A DNA stretch of 64,000 nucleotides. Origin: Salvelinus alpinus. Its lineage: Eukaryota > Chordata > Actinopteri > Salmoniformes > Salmonidae. The position numbers and the translations under genes are program-made. This document shows positions 44,915 to 56,845 of this stretch, piece by piece (the first letter of the stretch is position 1; each line of letters opens with the position of its first letter). Under the pieces are notes generated by a model. The model did not search any database. It worked only from the letters and a program-made list of their open reading frames with translations, and was not told the origin of the DNA. The stretch covers positions 88,310,966-88,374,965 of the forward strand of contig NC_092087.1 of NCBI RefSeq assembly GCF_045679555.1, in the 5' to 3' direction.

Positions 44915-45245
44915 ATCAGAATAAGGGAATCCACGGCATGTTCGCCCCGCTATTATCCAGAAGGTGAGGTCCATACAGGTGCATGAAAGCTGGGAGCGAA
45001 AGATTGAAAAACAGCTTCTATCTCATGGCCATCAGACTGTTAAATAGCCATCTCTAGCAGGCCTCTATCCAGTATCCTGCCCTGAAGTCACTGTCACTAG
45101 CTGACTATCACGCGGTTACTCATCCCTGCACCTTAGAGGCTGCTGTCCTGTGTACATAGACATGGAACACTGGTCACGTTAGTAATGTTTACATCCTGTT
45201 TTACCCATTTCGTAAGTACATCTTATTCAACTATTGCTGTACATA
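44915..45245 (+). mobile_element. LINE 3' end fragment
   Basis: GCATGAAAGCTGGGAGCGAA, CTATCTCATGGCCATCAGAC, TGTTAAATAGCCATCTCTAG and GGTTACTCATCCCTGCACCT are the end of a LINE second frame and 3' UTR typical of salmonid and other fish non-LTR elements. It is cut off by the Tc1 copy that starts at 45246. Confidence 0.65.
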
Positions 45246-45690
45246 CAGTGCCTTCAGAAAGTATTCAGACCCCTTGAACTGTCCACCTTTTGTTACGTTA
45301 AAGCCTTATTCTAAAATGAAAATAATAAATACTAAAATCCTCAGCCATCTACACACAATACCCAATAATGACAAAGCAAAAACAGGTTTTTAGAAATGTT
45401 TGCAAATAAAAAAAAAACAGAAATACCTTATTTACATAAGTATTCAGACCCTTTGCTATGAGACTCGAAATTGAGCTCAGGTGCATCCTGTTTCCATTGA
45501 CCATCCTTGAGATGTTTCTACAACTTGATTAGAGTCCACCTGTGGTAAATTCAATTGATTGGACATGATTTGGAAAGGCACACACCTGTCTATATAAGGT
45601 CCAACAGTTGACAGTGCATGTCAGAGATAAAACCAAGCCATGAGGTCGAATGAATTGTCCTTAGAGCGCTGAGACAGGATTGTGTCGACT
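45246..45690. mobile_element. Tc1-like element, 5' portion only
   Basis: Starts CAGTGCCTTCAGAAAGTATT at a TA, continues ATCTACACACAATACCCAAT and AGACAGGATTGTGTCGAC, then ends abruptly. Same family as 40330-41872 and 7543-8407. About 445 bp; no right terminus. Confidence 0.85.
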
Positions 45691-46287
45691 AACAGGTTCT
45701 AGAGCAAACAATGCAATCATCATAACACATAGGTTGCATTATGTTTGTGTTGAGCTTGGCTTCCCCAGTGATTCTACCCACCGCGACTCCACACGTGTTC
45801 GGAATAGTCCGCCACAGTGGACGCGTCATAATAGCCATAAAAACACGGAAATGGTTCCAATGGTTTTTCCGCCATTAATTTCTCACATTCAAATGAATTG
45901 TCTATTTGGTGTATGTGTTTGGGGTACGATTACCTTGGCCTGACGTTTTGATAGCCTTGTAATTCTCTCTTGGACAAGGGGAGTTTTATTATGGTGTATT
46001 CACCTCAATTTACTCCCCAAAATGTGCTATGCTAATTATTGATAAAATGTATCTTGTCTGAGAGACAGTTGTTATCAAAATGTCACGCCAGGGTAAGTCT
46101 ACACCAAACACAGACCTTATATGAAGTAGTTCTAAAATCCCCGATGGAAAATTTAATTGTGAAAAAACGATTGGAACCATTTCCGGGTTTTATGAGTCAT
46201 ATCACAGAATGAACAATGAGAGATATTTCAGTGGATGTATAAATGTTAAGGATCTGCTTGATGTTTCCCCTCACTGCCAAATACGGA

Positions 46288-46985
46288 ATTACAGTTCATA
46301 TGAGGAAATCAGTCAATTGAAATAAATTCATTAGACCCTAATCTATGGATTTCACATGACTGGGGAAACAGATATGCATCTGTTGGTCACATTACCTTAA
46401 AAAAAAAAGTGGGGCTCAGGATCTCATCACAATATTTTTGTGCAATCAAATTGCCATCGATAAAATGCAATTGTGTTTGTTGTCCATAACTTATGCCTGC
46501 CCATACATAACTGATGCCCCACCGCCACCATGGGGCACTTTTCACCACGTTGACGTCAGCAAACCGCTCGCACACTCAAACGCCATACATGTGGTCTGTG
46601 GTAGTGAGGCCGGTTGGACCTACTGCCAAATTCTCTAAAATGAAGTTGGAGGTGGCTTACGGTAGATAAATGAACATTAACTTCTCTGGCAACAGTTCTG
46701 GTGGACATTCCTGCAGTCAGCATGCCAATTGCACGTACCCTCAAAACTTGAGACATCTGTGGTGTTGTGTGACATAAGTGCATGTTTTCGAGTGGCCTTT
46801 TATTGTCCCCAGCACAAGGTGCACCTCTGTAATGATCATAATCAGCTTGTTGATATGCCACACCTGTCCAATGGATGGATTATATTGGCTAAGGAGAAAT
46901 GCTCACTAACAGTGATGTAAACAATAGTTTAGCTAATGAAACATGGGACCAAAAGTTTGTTGCGTTAATATATTTTTGTTCAGTG
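46288..46985. mobile_element. Tc1-like element, decayed
   Basis: TACAGTTCATATGAGGAAAT and ATGGATTTCACATGACTGGG near the left, and TTTTTGTTCAGTG at the right (46985) followed by TA, place it in the family of 37121-38251. The minus strand keeps part of a transposase helix-turn-helix (QVLRVRAIGMLTAGMSTRTV and HLSTVSHLQLHFREFG). Left terminus missing. Confidence 0.78.
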
Positions 46986-47488
46986 TATGAGCAGAACTGT
47001 CCGAGTCTATATTCAAGTAATAATAATAAATTACCATCGACCACGCCCATAAATTGGGGAAAACAATCATTCTTTCCCATTCACCACCATCGTAAAACTT
47101 CGTTGTCGATTTTACAAAAATAACAAAACATGTTCAATGTACATGTAACCAGATAAAAAATCCCAACCTGCGGATCGCAAATAAGAAAATAAAGCCTGTG
47201 TGACTTCAGGCTATTCGCCATTGGAGTGGGAAATGTAGGGAGCAGGTGTCCAAGTACAGTAGGCTACACGTATTTATGTGTGTGGAAAATATTTGATCAC
47301 AGGCAATACATTTAACTTGTTTAGTATAGTTCATGTGTAACCACTCGCTACTTGTAGCTGTATAGTCTGTGTTTGTGTTGTTGGTCGTGGTTTGGTTATG
47401 TTCCGGTCGGAAGCTAGCTACAGTAGTTAGCTGCTAGCGTTATTAGGTGAAAAGGGGCACGAGGGAAGCCCTAAAATATTAAAATGTT

Positions 47489-47622
47489 TATAACTAGGCA
47501 AGTCAGTTAAGAACAAATTATTATTTACAATGACGGCCTACCCCGGCTAAACCCGGACGAAGCTGGGTCAATTGTGCGCCGCCCTATGGGACTACCAATC
47601 ACGACCGGATGTGATACAGCCT
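47489..47622 (-). mobile_element. tRNA-derived SINE, 3' part (salmonid type)
   Basis: The minus strand reads CCTGGATAC-less body: TCCGGTCGTGATTGGTAGTC, CCATAGGGCGGCGCACAATT and ATTTGTTCTTAACTGACTTG, ending CCTAGTTATA. This is the 3' half of the SINE family whose 5' half is at 32265-32403. Confidence 0.75.
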
Positions 47623-47960
47623 GGATAGACAACAACTGCATTAACTGTCAAGTCTAGAAACGGCCAGCCTACCTGCAGAGACGGAGGCAACAATCTTCAG
47701 CGGGTATGAGTGATCCGAGTTCGTCCGACAAGCTAGTACATTTATCTCTGAGAAATAATTACAATCCCTGATTGTAATAAACACTGTTAGCCATACACAG
47801 GGTTGCCAGGTCATGTGAAAATGTCTAGCCCATGACCGAAAAACCTGCGCAAAAGACTTGAAAACGAGGCCAATTTTTTTCACATCAAGAGATGAGTTGC
47901 CACGTTTATAGAATAAACCATTTTCCCATAACGTTATTAGCATATTAACAAGGAACATAG
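47622..47960. repeat. Duplicated block, copy 1 (matches 55795-55945)
   Basis: CTACCTGCAGAGACGGAGGC and CTCTGAGAAATAATTACAAT match CTACCTGCAGGGACGGAGGC and TTCAGAGAAATAATTGCATT at 55815-55915. It lies upstream (plus-strand sense) of GIMAP pseudogene 1, as the second copy does for GIMAP pseudogene 2, so it belongs to the duplicated unit. No gene recognised. Confidence 0.7.
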
Positions 47961-48009
47961 ACGTAACTACGTGCTAAATGGGTTATGCGTGACGCAACGC
48001 AGAGTGCCT

Positions 48010-48165
48010 GGATAAAGCCTTATACCACAAACCTCCAGGGTGACTTATTGCTATTATAAACTGGTTACCAACGTAAAAGTTTTTGTCATACCCATATGGT
48101 ATATGGTCTGATATACCACAGCTTTCAGCCAATCAGCATTCAGGGCTCGAACTCGGTTTATAATT
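48010..48165. mobile_element. Hairpin repeat, truncated copy
   Basis: TTGCTATTATAAACTGGTTA, ATGGTATATGGTCTGATATA and AGCCAATCAGCATTCAGGGC match the element at 1738-2010 without its left arm. Confidence 0.65.
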
Positions 48166-48879
48166 GTAAATAAATCACTTTTGTGCATAACTATAGATCA
48201 ATCCACAGAGTTTGAGTGATGAAAGTTGGACAATGTTCAGGGACGGAGGATCTACAAATCTGAGCAAGAAACACTTGGACGAAAAACCCTGAATGTTTGG
48301 CTATTTTCTGTCTATTGTGCTGTTATTATGAAGCCAGCTGTTAAGATGACAAACCGTTATAAATTGACCATTTGTGAGATTGCCTTGTCATTTTAATAGG
48401 CATAGGCTACAGACTCAAATCTGGGGTTATGATTGTAATTCAACTTTGCCATGGTTTGCTTAGATAGATGCAGGTAGCCTATAGGCCTACATCTAATTTC
48501 AGATAGTCTACAGTAGACTAGGCTAAATGTAAACTGAACGATTTAGTGTATTGCTTAGTTCAAATTAATAGACTAATTTGTTCTACATGAATAGTTTGGC
48601 GATTTGAGGTAAGAAGTGCTTGTGTTTCCCAATAACCTGCTGGGATAGGCTACTGAGGATCGGTCTTAATTTCAATCATTGGATAAAATATTCATAATAT
48701 GTATATCAACTGAATGTTTGTCAACAGCAAGTGTTTATTTTTTAAGAGAAATGCCATGGCGACCACAGTGCAACTTAGAAGTAGCCCAAAAACCCACAAC
48801 CAATACATTTTCACCCGTGACATCTTTTCAAAGTTGCCCAAATGTCAAAACTGCGAACATGGCAACCCTGCACAGACAG

Positions 48880-49120
48880 ATCAAAGGAAGTTGTGACTGC
48901 TCCTGCTGCTCTTCTTCGTCAAGACATCCACATTATCATTGCTGCCACCTAGCGGAGCGGAGGAATTAGACATTTCCTTCCATTTCCATACATGTACAAT
49001 ACCAATTAGATAGATTCTTATGGGTTTCCCCTAGTACACGCACAGATTAATATCTAAAATCATTACCGCTACCTAAACCATAAACATAACGTAGTAATAC
49101 ACTTACTGTTTAAGGAGACA
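48880..49120. repeat. Duplicated block, copy 1 (matches 55975-56225)
   Basis: GCTGCCACCTAGCGGAGCGG and CATTTCCTTCCATTTCCATA match GCTGCCACCCAGCGGAGCGG and CATTTCGTTCCATTTCCATA in the second unit; later AAACATAACGTAGTAATACA matches AAACATAACCACATAGTAATACA-type sequence. Part of the 8-9 kb tandem unit. Confidence 0.7.
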
Positions 49121-49126
49121 GTATAA

Positions 49127-49642
49127 ACTGAGTGTACAAAACATCAAGGACAACTTCCTAATATTGAGTTGAACCCCCGCCACCCACCACTTTTACCCTC
49201 TGAACAGCCTCAATTCATCTGGGTACGGACTCCACAGGGACGCTGGTCCATGTTGACTCCAATGCTTCCTACTGTTGTGTCAAGTTGGCTAGATGTCCTT
49301 TGGGTGGTGGAACATTCTTGATACACACGGGAAACTGTTGAGCGTGGAAAAACCCAGCAGCGTTGCAGTTCTTGACACAAACCGGTATGCCTGGCACCTA
49401 CTACCATACCCTGTTCAAAGGCACTTAAATCTTTTGTCTTGCCCATTCATCCTCTGAATGGCACACATACACAATCCATGTCTCAATTGTCTCAAAGCTT
49501 TAAAAAAAAATCTTTAACCTGTCTCCTCCCCTTCATCTGCACTGAAGTGAATTTAACAAGTGACATCAATAAGGGATCATAGCTTTCACCTGGTCAGTCT
49601 GTCATGGAAAGAGAAGGTGTTCTTAATGTTTTGTACACTGTG
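49127..49642 (-). mobile_element. Tc1-like element, internally deleted
   Basis: The ends ACTGAGTGTACAAAACATCA and AATGTTTTGTACACTGTG are inverted. The minus strand keeps the transposase N-terminus from 49446 (MGKTKDLSAFEQGMVVGARH and [20 protein letters not shown]), then jumps to the 3' end. About 516 bp remain. It sits between two duplicated blocks and is absent from the second unit, so it inserted after the duplication (or was lost there). Confidence 0.85.
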
Positions 49643-49868
49643 TAGATATTTTCATTCATTTGTTAAATAATTTGTTTTCATTAAAAAAAACTCAATTTAT
49701 TTCATGATTTACTGAATTTGATTTCAGCATATACATTGTGTTGGACAACAATGTATGATAGATACAATATGTTTTGACAATTATGTCTCTCCTTAATGAC
49801 ATATGACCATCATTCACACTCACATAAAATGGGAGTAAATAAATGTCAACAATGAGTCTAACCAAAAC

Positions 49869-50640
49869 TTAGATCAAAGCTCTGTAATTCAATGTAGTCA
49901 TAAGAATACATTGATTTTCACATTTTTCAGGAGTCAACCTTTCATTTTCACTTTCGTTCCCACCATCTTGTATTTTGCTCCATAAGTCACCAACCATCAA
50001 TTTGAACACAGCTCCAACTGCCACTAACATCACCATGGTGACCACCACACCAGACCCTTCTTTCTCCCTTACTGGGTGTGTGTTGACATTGAAGTGGTTT
50101 CCACCATTGCTCTCCACCATCTCCTCGATCTTCTCCAGCAGCTCAGTGACCTGAGTGTTGTCACCTTTCCCCTTGTTGTTGAAGACATGATATCTGTCCC
50201 TGCAGGTACTGATTAGTTGTAGCAGTTGACTGTTGTCCTTCAGTAGGTCCTCCACTGGTTTCCCCTCTAGCTGGTCTCCCCCAGTGAACAGCACCATGGT
50301 GTACATTAAAGACTCTTCTCCAAAGTTCTCCTGGATCCACCTCATGAGGGTATCCCTTTCCTCCTCTGTGAACCTCACCCCCTGATCACCAGCAGGAACG
50401 TGTGGGATCCTGTGGCGGCGGAAAGGCCCGGGGTGTGGACGACGTGGCGGGAGCAGCAGGAGGCCCGTCCGGTTGACCCTCTAGCGGTAGTAGCAGCTGG
50501 CCCGGTCCAACTCTCACAATCTGTGGTCATGGCAACCATAGAGAAGTCCACTCAGAAGGCTTCTCTGCCAATGATGGTGTTTCCTGCTGAACTCTGACCC
50601 TGCCCAGTGTTACCAATCAGAAGCAGCCTCAACGCTGCCA
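49869..50640 (-). pseudogene. GIMAP (AIG1-type GTPase) pseudogene 1
   Basis: GTPase of immunity-associated protein family. The minus strand from about 50640 reads LRLLLIGNTGQGQSSAGNTI, a P-loop in which the usual GKTGSGKSAT lysine/serine pattern is altered (GQGQSSAG), then a stop (REAF*). The switch region is degraded (VVHTPGLSAATGSHTFLLVI matches DTPG... and HVFLLVI). A one-base loss before VRFTEEERDTLMRWIQENFG shifts the frame, after which 169 codons are open: MYTMVLFTGGDQLEGKPVED and a C-terminal hydrophobic segment (GVVVTMVMLVAVGAVFKLMV). The C-terminal half looks well kept; the gene as a whole is dead, unless an unusual splice form skips the damaged part. Confidence 0.8.
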
Positions 50641-50744
50641 CTATGGAGACACATACACACAATACAGTAAAACAAGTCCGTTTATTGATCCGTTCAATTC
50701 ATCAGTTAACCAGTTGGGCCGTTTCAATACAACTTCTTTATTTT

Positions 50745-50850
50745 ATTTTACAAGGAGGGCCTAGTCCTAGGATAAAACCCTATTTCAATGGAGATTCTCT
50801 TGCTTTTTACTTCAGGATTTGGCTTAATCTGTGTCTGGGAAACCTTCCTT
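50745..50850. mobile_element. Palindromic MITE in the 3' flank of zinc-finger gene B
   Basis: GGGCCTAGTCCTAGGATAAA, TTTCAATGGAGATTCTCTTG and TTAATCTGTGTCTGGGAAAC; the same element and flank occur at 59524-59641 next to gene C, so it was there before the duplication. The B copy has lost part of its left end. Confidence 0.7.
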
Positions 50851-51277
50851 GAACATTTACAATACACATCAGGTAAGTTCAACTGCATCACAGTGAAAGT
50901 GGTTGATTTCATCACAGTGAAAGTGGTTGATTTCATTGAGGGTTCAATAATTGAGAGAAGAGTGAATGGGCCTAGAGATTTCCCTGGTCAGGTGATCTTA
51001 TATTTTGAGTTCTATTGGGGTAAGACAGTTTAACTGCAGTAAGTTCATGAGGCAGTTATAGGTGATATTTTTCAAGAATCAATGGCTACATGTCCAAAAA
51101 GTCCAAAAATGGATGTACCAATCACAGATTGTCCCTTTTTAAGTCCTGTATAAACAAAGTCCAGTTTCCCTACTCAGAACACCAGAGAATCCTATAAGCT
51201 GGTTCTTTTCACCTGTGCTACATTTTAAGGATCGACTCTCCATTGCTCTCCAGTTCCGACACTGAGAACACCAGGAC

Positions 51278-51385
51278 AGTGTCCCAAATGGCATCCTATT
51301 CCATATAGTGCACTACTTTTGACCAGAGCCCTGTGGGCCCTAATGTACTTTATAGGGAATAGAGTGGCATTTGGGATGTACCCCA
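51278..51385. repeat. GTGCACT-type repeat at the end of zinc-finger gene B
   Basis: ATGGCATCCTATTCCATATA, GTGCACTACTTTTGACCAGA and GGGAATAGAGTGGCATTTGG, directly downstream of the stop codon of gene B. Confidence 0.75.
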
Positions 51386-51395
51386 GAGGTTCCTC

Positions 51396-53651
51396 TCACC
51401 TGGGTTTCTTCTTACACCTGTGCCTCTTCAGGGACCCACTCTGACTGTAGCTCTTACCGCACTGCGTGCATTTGTACGGCTTCTCCCCTGTGTGGACAAC
51501 CATATGCACTTTACGCAACGTAGAATTGACAAAGCACTTGTCGCACTCAGAGCATTTGTATGGTTTCTCCCCTGTGTGTCTCCTCATGTGCTGCGTTAGA
51601 TACCCTCTCTGACTGTAGCTAATACCACACTCCATGCATTTGTACGGCTTCTCTCCCGTGTGGACAACCATGTGTGCATTACGGGACGCCGAAGTGACAA
51701 AGCACTTGTCACAATCGGAGCATTTGTAAGGTTTCTCCCCTGTGTGTTTTCTTCTAACGTGGTCTTTCAGCTTGCACCTCTGTTTGAACTGCTTCCCACA
51801 GTCCCGGCAAGAGAACGGCGTCTCCCCGGTGTGTTTCAGCCGGTGGATCATAAGGGTGTGCGGTCGGGCAAAGGTCATGGGACACTCTGGGCAGGACAGC
51901 GGGCGCTCGCCGGTGTGGCTCAGACGGTGATACTTCAGACTCATGTAACTCATGTAACTCTGGCTGCACTCCGGGCACAAGTACGGTTTACACCCACTGT
52001 GGGCCGTCATGTGGCGCTTCAGGTGGGCGGAGATCTTGAAGCCTTGGCCGCACTGGGAGCAGATGTAGGGCTGTGCATCACTGTGGAACCGCATGTGCCG
52101 GGTCAGGTTGGATTTGAATGTGAAGGTCCTGCCACATTGGTGGCAGGCGAAAGGACGTTCCGCATCGTGGATTGGCCGGTGTTCGTCCAAGCCGGCTTTC
52201 CGGGAGAACGTCTTATGGCACACCTCGCAGGAGTACGGCCGGTACTGTGTGTGGATCCGGGAGTGGAACTCCAGCGTGGTTTTGGAGAAGAACTTCCGTC
52301 CACAATCTGGGCACGGAAACCGGCGGACCTTCTGGTTGCGAGGCCGCCATTCTGGGTCGGACCGGAACGCAGTCAGATTGAACGGCTGGCTGGTAGCCGA
52401 CCGCAGGCGTCTCCTTACATCTTGGAAGTACAGGGGGGCATCCTCTGTCTTGATACCCAGGTGATGTGCATCTGTCTTGGGGTCGCTCTCTGTAGGAGGT
52501 CCCTTGGTGTTACCCATCTCTGGGTCGTAGCTCTCTGGCTTCACAGCGTTCAACCAGAGTTCAATTCTTGTCCCGATAGGCAGCTCATCCGTCTCTTGTT
52601 TCACCTGGTTTAAATTAGAATATCTTTATTTTTCTCTGAGGAAACTTACAACCAGTCAAGATATCTAGTAAACATATAGCTGCAACATTCACACAGACAG
52701 ATATCTAGTAAACATATAACTAACATTCAAACAGACAGATATCTAGTAAACATATAACTAACATTCACACAGACAGATATCTAGTAAACATATAGCTGCA
52801 ACCTTCATACAGACAGATATCTAGTAAACATATAACTAACATTCACACAGACAGATATCTAGTAAACATATAGCTGTAACCTTCAAACAGACAGATATCT
52901 AGTAAACATATAGCTGTAACCTTCAAACAGACAGATATCTAGTAAACATATAGCTGTAACATTCACACAGACATATCTGGTAAACATATAACTAACATTC
53001 ACACAGACAGATATCTAGTAAACATATAGCTGTAACCTTCAAACAGACAGATATCTAGTAAACATATAGCTGTAACCTTCACACAGACATATCTAGTAAA
53101 CATATAGCTGTAACCTTCAAACAGACAGATATCTAGTAAACATATAGCTGCAACATTCACACAGACAGATATCTAGTAAACATATAGCTGTAACCTTCAC
53201 ACAGACTGATATCTAGTAAACATATAACTAACATTCACACAGACAGATATCTAGTAAACATATAGCTGTAACATTCACACAGACAGATACAAATGCGATA
53301 CAAGATCTCAATTAAATGTTCATTTAAAAACCACAAGTTTAAACCTACCTCTTGTTTTATCTCGTCAGGCCTCAAGATGGCGCTGGAGAGTTGTAGACTT
53401 ATTTTGGGTTTGTTTTTGGTTCCCTTGGGGCGACCCCACCACTTAGATTCCTGGCTAGAAACACTTTTGCTATCAGCAGAGTTGTTTCCTTTTCCTGTGG
53501 ATTGTTTCTTTCCTCTGGTGGTGAAGTTTTTCTTCTTCGTTGGTTTTCTGCCTGGTTTGTTATTGTTCTTCTGAGCAGCGAGAGACAGCTGATCCTTTGT
53601 TAGTCTGTGGAGTCTCACGATAGGTAAAGAAATGAGTTTATCTCCCTCCAT
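51396..53651 (-). CDS. C2H2 zinc-finger protein B, 11 fingers, two exons
   Basis: Predicted nuclear DNA-binding protein of 503 residues. Exon 1 is 53651-53349 (101 codons) ending CAAGAG|GTAGG; exon 2 is 52604-51396 after ...AAACCAG, phase 0. Exon 1 has TKDQLSL, a lysine-rich segment and an AT hook ([11 protein letters not shown]). Exon 2 starts VKQETDELPIGTRIELWLNA, then a linker and eleven C2H2 fingers from [20 protein letters not shown] onward, joined by TGE-type linkers; finger 7 has an extra residue before its last His (RRKH), and the last finger (YKCTQCGKSYSQSGSLKRHR) lacks its second His. Fingers 9-10 are an extra pair compared with gene C. Neighbour paralogues A and C share all parts. 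No KRAB or SCAN domain seen. The DNA target is unknown. Confidence 0.85.
52650..53290. repeat. 38/40-bp minisatellite (zinc-finger B intron), about 16 copies
   Basis: Units of ATATCTAGTAAACATATAGC-TGTAACCTTCAAACAGACAG and a shorter form with ATATAACTAACATTC, homologous to the array in gene A. B-specific variants (CTTCAAACAG, AACTAACATTC) show separate homogenisation. Confidence 0.93.
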
Positions 53652-53865
53652 TTTGAGGTGATGTAAGGCGAGTTTCTCTGCTCAAAAGGTGCTGACGCCT
53701 GACAGATCTTATTTAAAATACCTATCCAGGCATTGTATCAACTAACCAAATCATGTTATAGCAATCTGTCAGTCGATGACACGGTTGATGAATGCAACGT
53801 CTGAGCAGCGGGAACATTACCCCTAGTCTCAATCTGGGCAGAGAAACTGGTTCTGTTAAACTAAT

Positions 53866-54815
53866 GTCTCAGGGTCCTGTAGCTCTAGGCTGGAACCCTG
53901 TGGGGGATGTCTTGTCCTATCCTTTAAACACAGAGCTGGTCATCATTCTAGGGTCCTGTAGCTCTAGACTGGAACCCTGTGGGGGATGTCTTGTCCTCTC
54001 CTTTAAAGACAGAGCTGGTCATCATTCTAGGGTCCTGTAGCTCTAGACTGGAACCCTGTGGGGGATGTCTTGTCCTCTCCTTTAAAGACAGAGCTGGTCA
54101 TCATTCTAGGGTCCTGTAGCTCTAGACTGGAACCATGTGGGGGATGTCTTGTCCTCTCCTTTAAAGACAGAGCTGGTCATCATTCTAGGGTCTTGTAGCT
54201 CTAGGCTGGAACCCTGTGGGGGATGTCTTGTCCTCTCCTTTAAAGACAGAGCTGGTCATCATTCTAGGGTCTTGTAGCTCTAGGCTGGAACCCTGTGGCG
54301 GATGTCTTGTCCTCTCCTTTAAAGACAGAGCTGGTCATCATTCTCGGGTCTTGTAGCTCTAGGCTGGAACCCTGTGGGGGATGTCTTGTCCTCTCCTTTA
54401 AAGACAGAGCTGTTCATCATTCTAGGGTCTTGTAGCTCTAGGCTGGAACCCTGTGGGGGATGTCTTGTCCTCTCCTTTAAAGACAGAGCTGTTCATCATT
54501 CTAGGGTCTTGTAGCTCTAGGCTGGAACCCTGTGGGGGATGTCTTGTCCTCTCCTTTAAAGACAGAGCTGGTCATCATTCTAGGGTCTTGTAGCTCTAGG
54601 CTGGAACCATGTGGGGGATGTCTTGTCCTCTCCTTTAAAGACAGAGCTGGTCATCATTCTAGGGTCTTGTAGCTCTAGGCTGGAACCCTGTGGGGGATGT
54701 CTTGTCCTCTCCTTTAAAGACAGAGCTGGTCATCATTCTAGGGTCCTGTAGCTCTAGGCTGGAACCATGTGGGGGATGTCTTGCCCTCTCCTTTAAAGAC
54801 AGAGCTGGTCATCAT
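53866..54815. repeat. 78-bp minisatellite upstream of zinc-finger gene B, about 12 copies
   Basis: Unit GTAGCTCTAGGCTGGAACCC-TGTGGGGGATGTCTTGTCCT-CTCCTTTAAAGACAGAGCTG-GTCATCATTCTAGGGTCT. The far end on the minus strand reads TTCTTACAG|ATGATGACCAGC, an acceptor-like junction, so the unit may derive from a 5' exon of the gene. An isolated part unit lies at about 55310-55365. Confidence 0.93.
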
Positions 54816-55749
54816 CTGTAAGAAACAATAGATACAATGGAGACAAAGTAAATAAGAATTGAGAAAATTAAGCCTACAAAGAAAGAAAAGAAGCATATCA
54901 ACTAGAAAAAAATAGAATTGACCAAAATAAGAATAAGGGAAATGAATAGTATCACCTCTCCAAAGTAGATACATTAATATAGTAAAGATGCCCGATGCAG
55001 AAATCCCTCCGCCATTTCCTGGTTGATAACATTTGAATAGTTCACCTACTTTCAGTTTATGTGACAAAACAAGCATATATAGTGTAGAGAATCCTTGTAT
55101 CATCTAAACCACTGTGAAGTATCTTTTCCATAACCAATATCGTATCTTCAGCTGTTTGAAGCTGGTGTACAAAAATGAAAGTAAAAGATGCAAAAACAAA
55201 TCTTATGAACGGGAAGCATAGAAATAGTACACATAGAACAGATCTACCACTTCTGAGACTTGCTTTTAATGAGAATGACAGATCTATCTGGGCAGAGAAA
55301 CTGGTTCTGTTAAACTAATGTCTCAGGGTCCTGTAGCTCTAGGCTGGAACCCTGTGGGGGATGTTCAAATTTCTATGTGAATTTGGTCCGGTAGCCCAAA
55401 AAGTTACATATTGCAGCTTTAAATAAACAATTATTGGTGTCTCAGACCGTTTTTATTATTACTTTTAACATCCCCAAACTAAAAATCCACAAGATAACTC
55501 TAGGTTAAATATTACTTCATGGTGAAATACAACACTAATTACATGTTGCTGTAAGTATTTTTTAAGTATAAAATAAAGTCTACCAAATGCATTCTGTTGG
55601 TGCAAAACGAATCCGTATCTAAAGTTACTTTTGGATGAATACCGCATTGATTATATATTGATAATCAACTCCACCGTTGGATATTTGCAGCTTAGTTTAT
55701 TTGATAGCTTGCATTGTGGAAAGCGATAGCTACTGTAGTTATTTAGTAG

Positions 55750-56230
55750 CTAGCTAGTCGATGATGCTTGGTCAGCTAGCTCTGGTCTACTACTGCAAGA
55801 GACATCTAATGGCCTACCTGCAGGGACGGAGGCAACATCTGCAGTGGTCATGTCTGGTACGAGTCGGTTTACTGAGAAGCCAGTGCATTTCATTTCAGAG
55901 AAATAATTGCATTCCCCGTTTGCAAGAAACACTGTTGCATTCCAAGGTAAATAATACCACATGTATCCACAGCGCAAGGGAAGTAGTGACTACTGTTGCT
56001 GATTTTGTTCCAAGACCAACACATTCTCAGTGCTGCCACCCAGCGGAGCGGATGAAGACATTTCGTTCCATTTCCATACTACAGTATGTTCTATAAGAGA
56101 TATTCTTATAGACCTAATTCTTATGGATTTTCTCTTTTCATCTATGCATGTACTGTCTTGAATTAATTATCTGCACCCTAAACATAACCACATAGTAATA
56201 CACGTAGCTACTGTTTGAAGAGACAACTTA
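55750..56230. repeat. Duplicated block, copy 2 (matches 47622-47960 and 48880-49120)
   Basis: Carries CTACCTGCAGGGACGGAGGC, GCTGCCACCCAGCGGAGCGG and CATTTCGTTCCATTTCCATA in the same order as the first unit, but without the hairpin repeat and Tc1 fragment found there. It leads into GIMAP pseudogene 2. Confidence 0.7.
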
Positions 56231-56299
56231 ATGTAGCTAGTTGTGCTAGATATTTTGTCAGAAAATGTTTTGCCTCCTGTAAGGCAGAAAATGTATATT

Positions 56300-56845
56300 G
56301 TAAAATATTGTCTTTCTTTGCTCTTCAGCTCTGATCTGTCTGTTCCATGTAGTAGTATCCCCAGTTCTGGTATGATACTGTATCAATATTTTCAAGCAGT
56401 CATTTAACTTGTCCAATGTTGCCTTTGACTTCAATGTTGAAGACATTGGATCCACCACCAGTTTGCATTGAGCACCTGAAGGTCTGGACGGCTCTTCAGG
56501 AAGGTTATTATAGGTTTACCCTTCAACCGGTCTTTATGTGTGAACAGCACACGGGTGAACTTTGAGGCCCGTGATCCAAAGCTCTCCTGGATTCACTTCA
56601 CAGTGAACCTCCCCAGCAGTAGAGGACATGAGGACGAGAGAGATCCAGGCATCTCACTGATTACTCCTGGGGTTTCCATGACCGTGATGTTGGTCCCATC
56701 CAGAACTCTATATTCTGACACTGTGGTCACAGACAAAGGAAGCCTCTACTGTGAAGACATTCCTTCCCAGTTTGGTGTTTCCTGTTGCACTCTTTCCTCC
56801 TACAGACATACCCAGCAGAACTATTCTAACCTCACATCTTACTGG
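56300..56845 (-). pseudogene. GIMAP (AIG1-type GTPase) pseudogene 2
   Basis: The minus strand from about 56845 reads VRIVLLGMSVGGKSATGNTK-LGRNVFTVEASF: a good GIMAP P-loop (GxxxGGKSATGNT) with K changed to M in GKT. Downstream, pieces of the AIG1 fold appear in other frames with stops (for example FNIEVKGNIGQVK and LLENIDTVSYQNWG). Only about 550 bp of decayed sequence are left and the C-terminal half of pseudogene 1 is not matched. Clearly dead. Confidence 0.7.

Noticed and set aside
51660-52613. Plus-strand frames of 123-317 codons opposite the zinc-finger exons (also at 39427-39969 and 60169-60897)
   Set aside because: Antisense shadows of finger-coding sequence; the real fingers with Cys/His spacing are on the minus strand.
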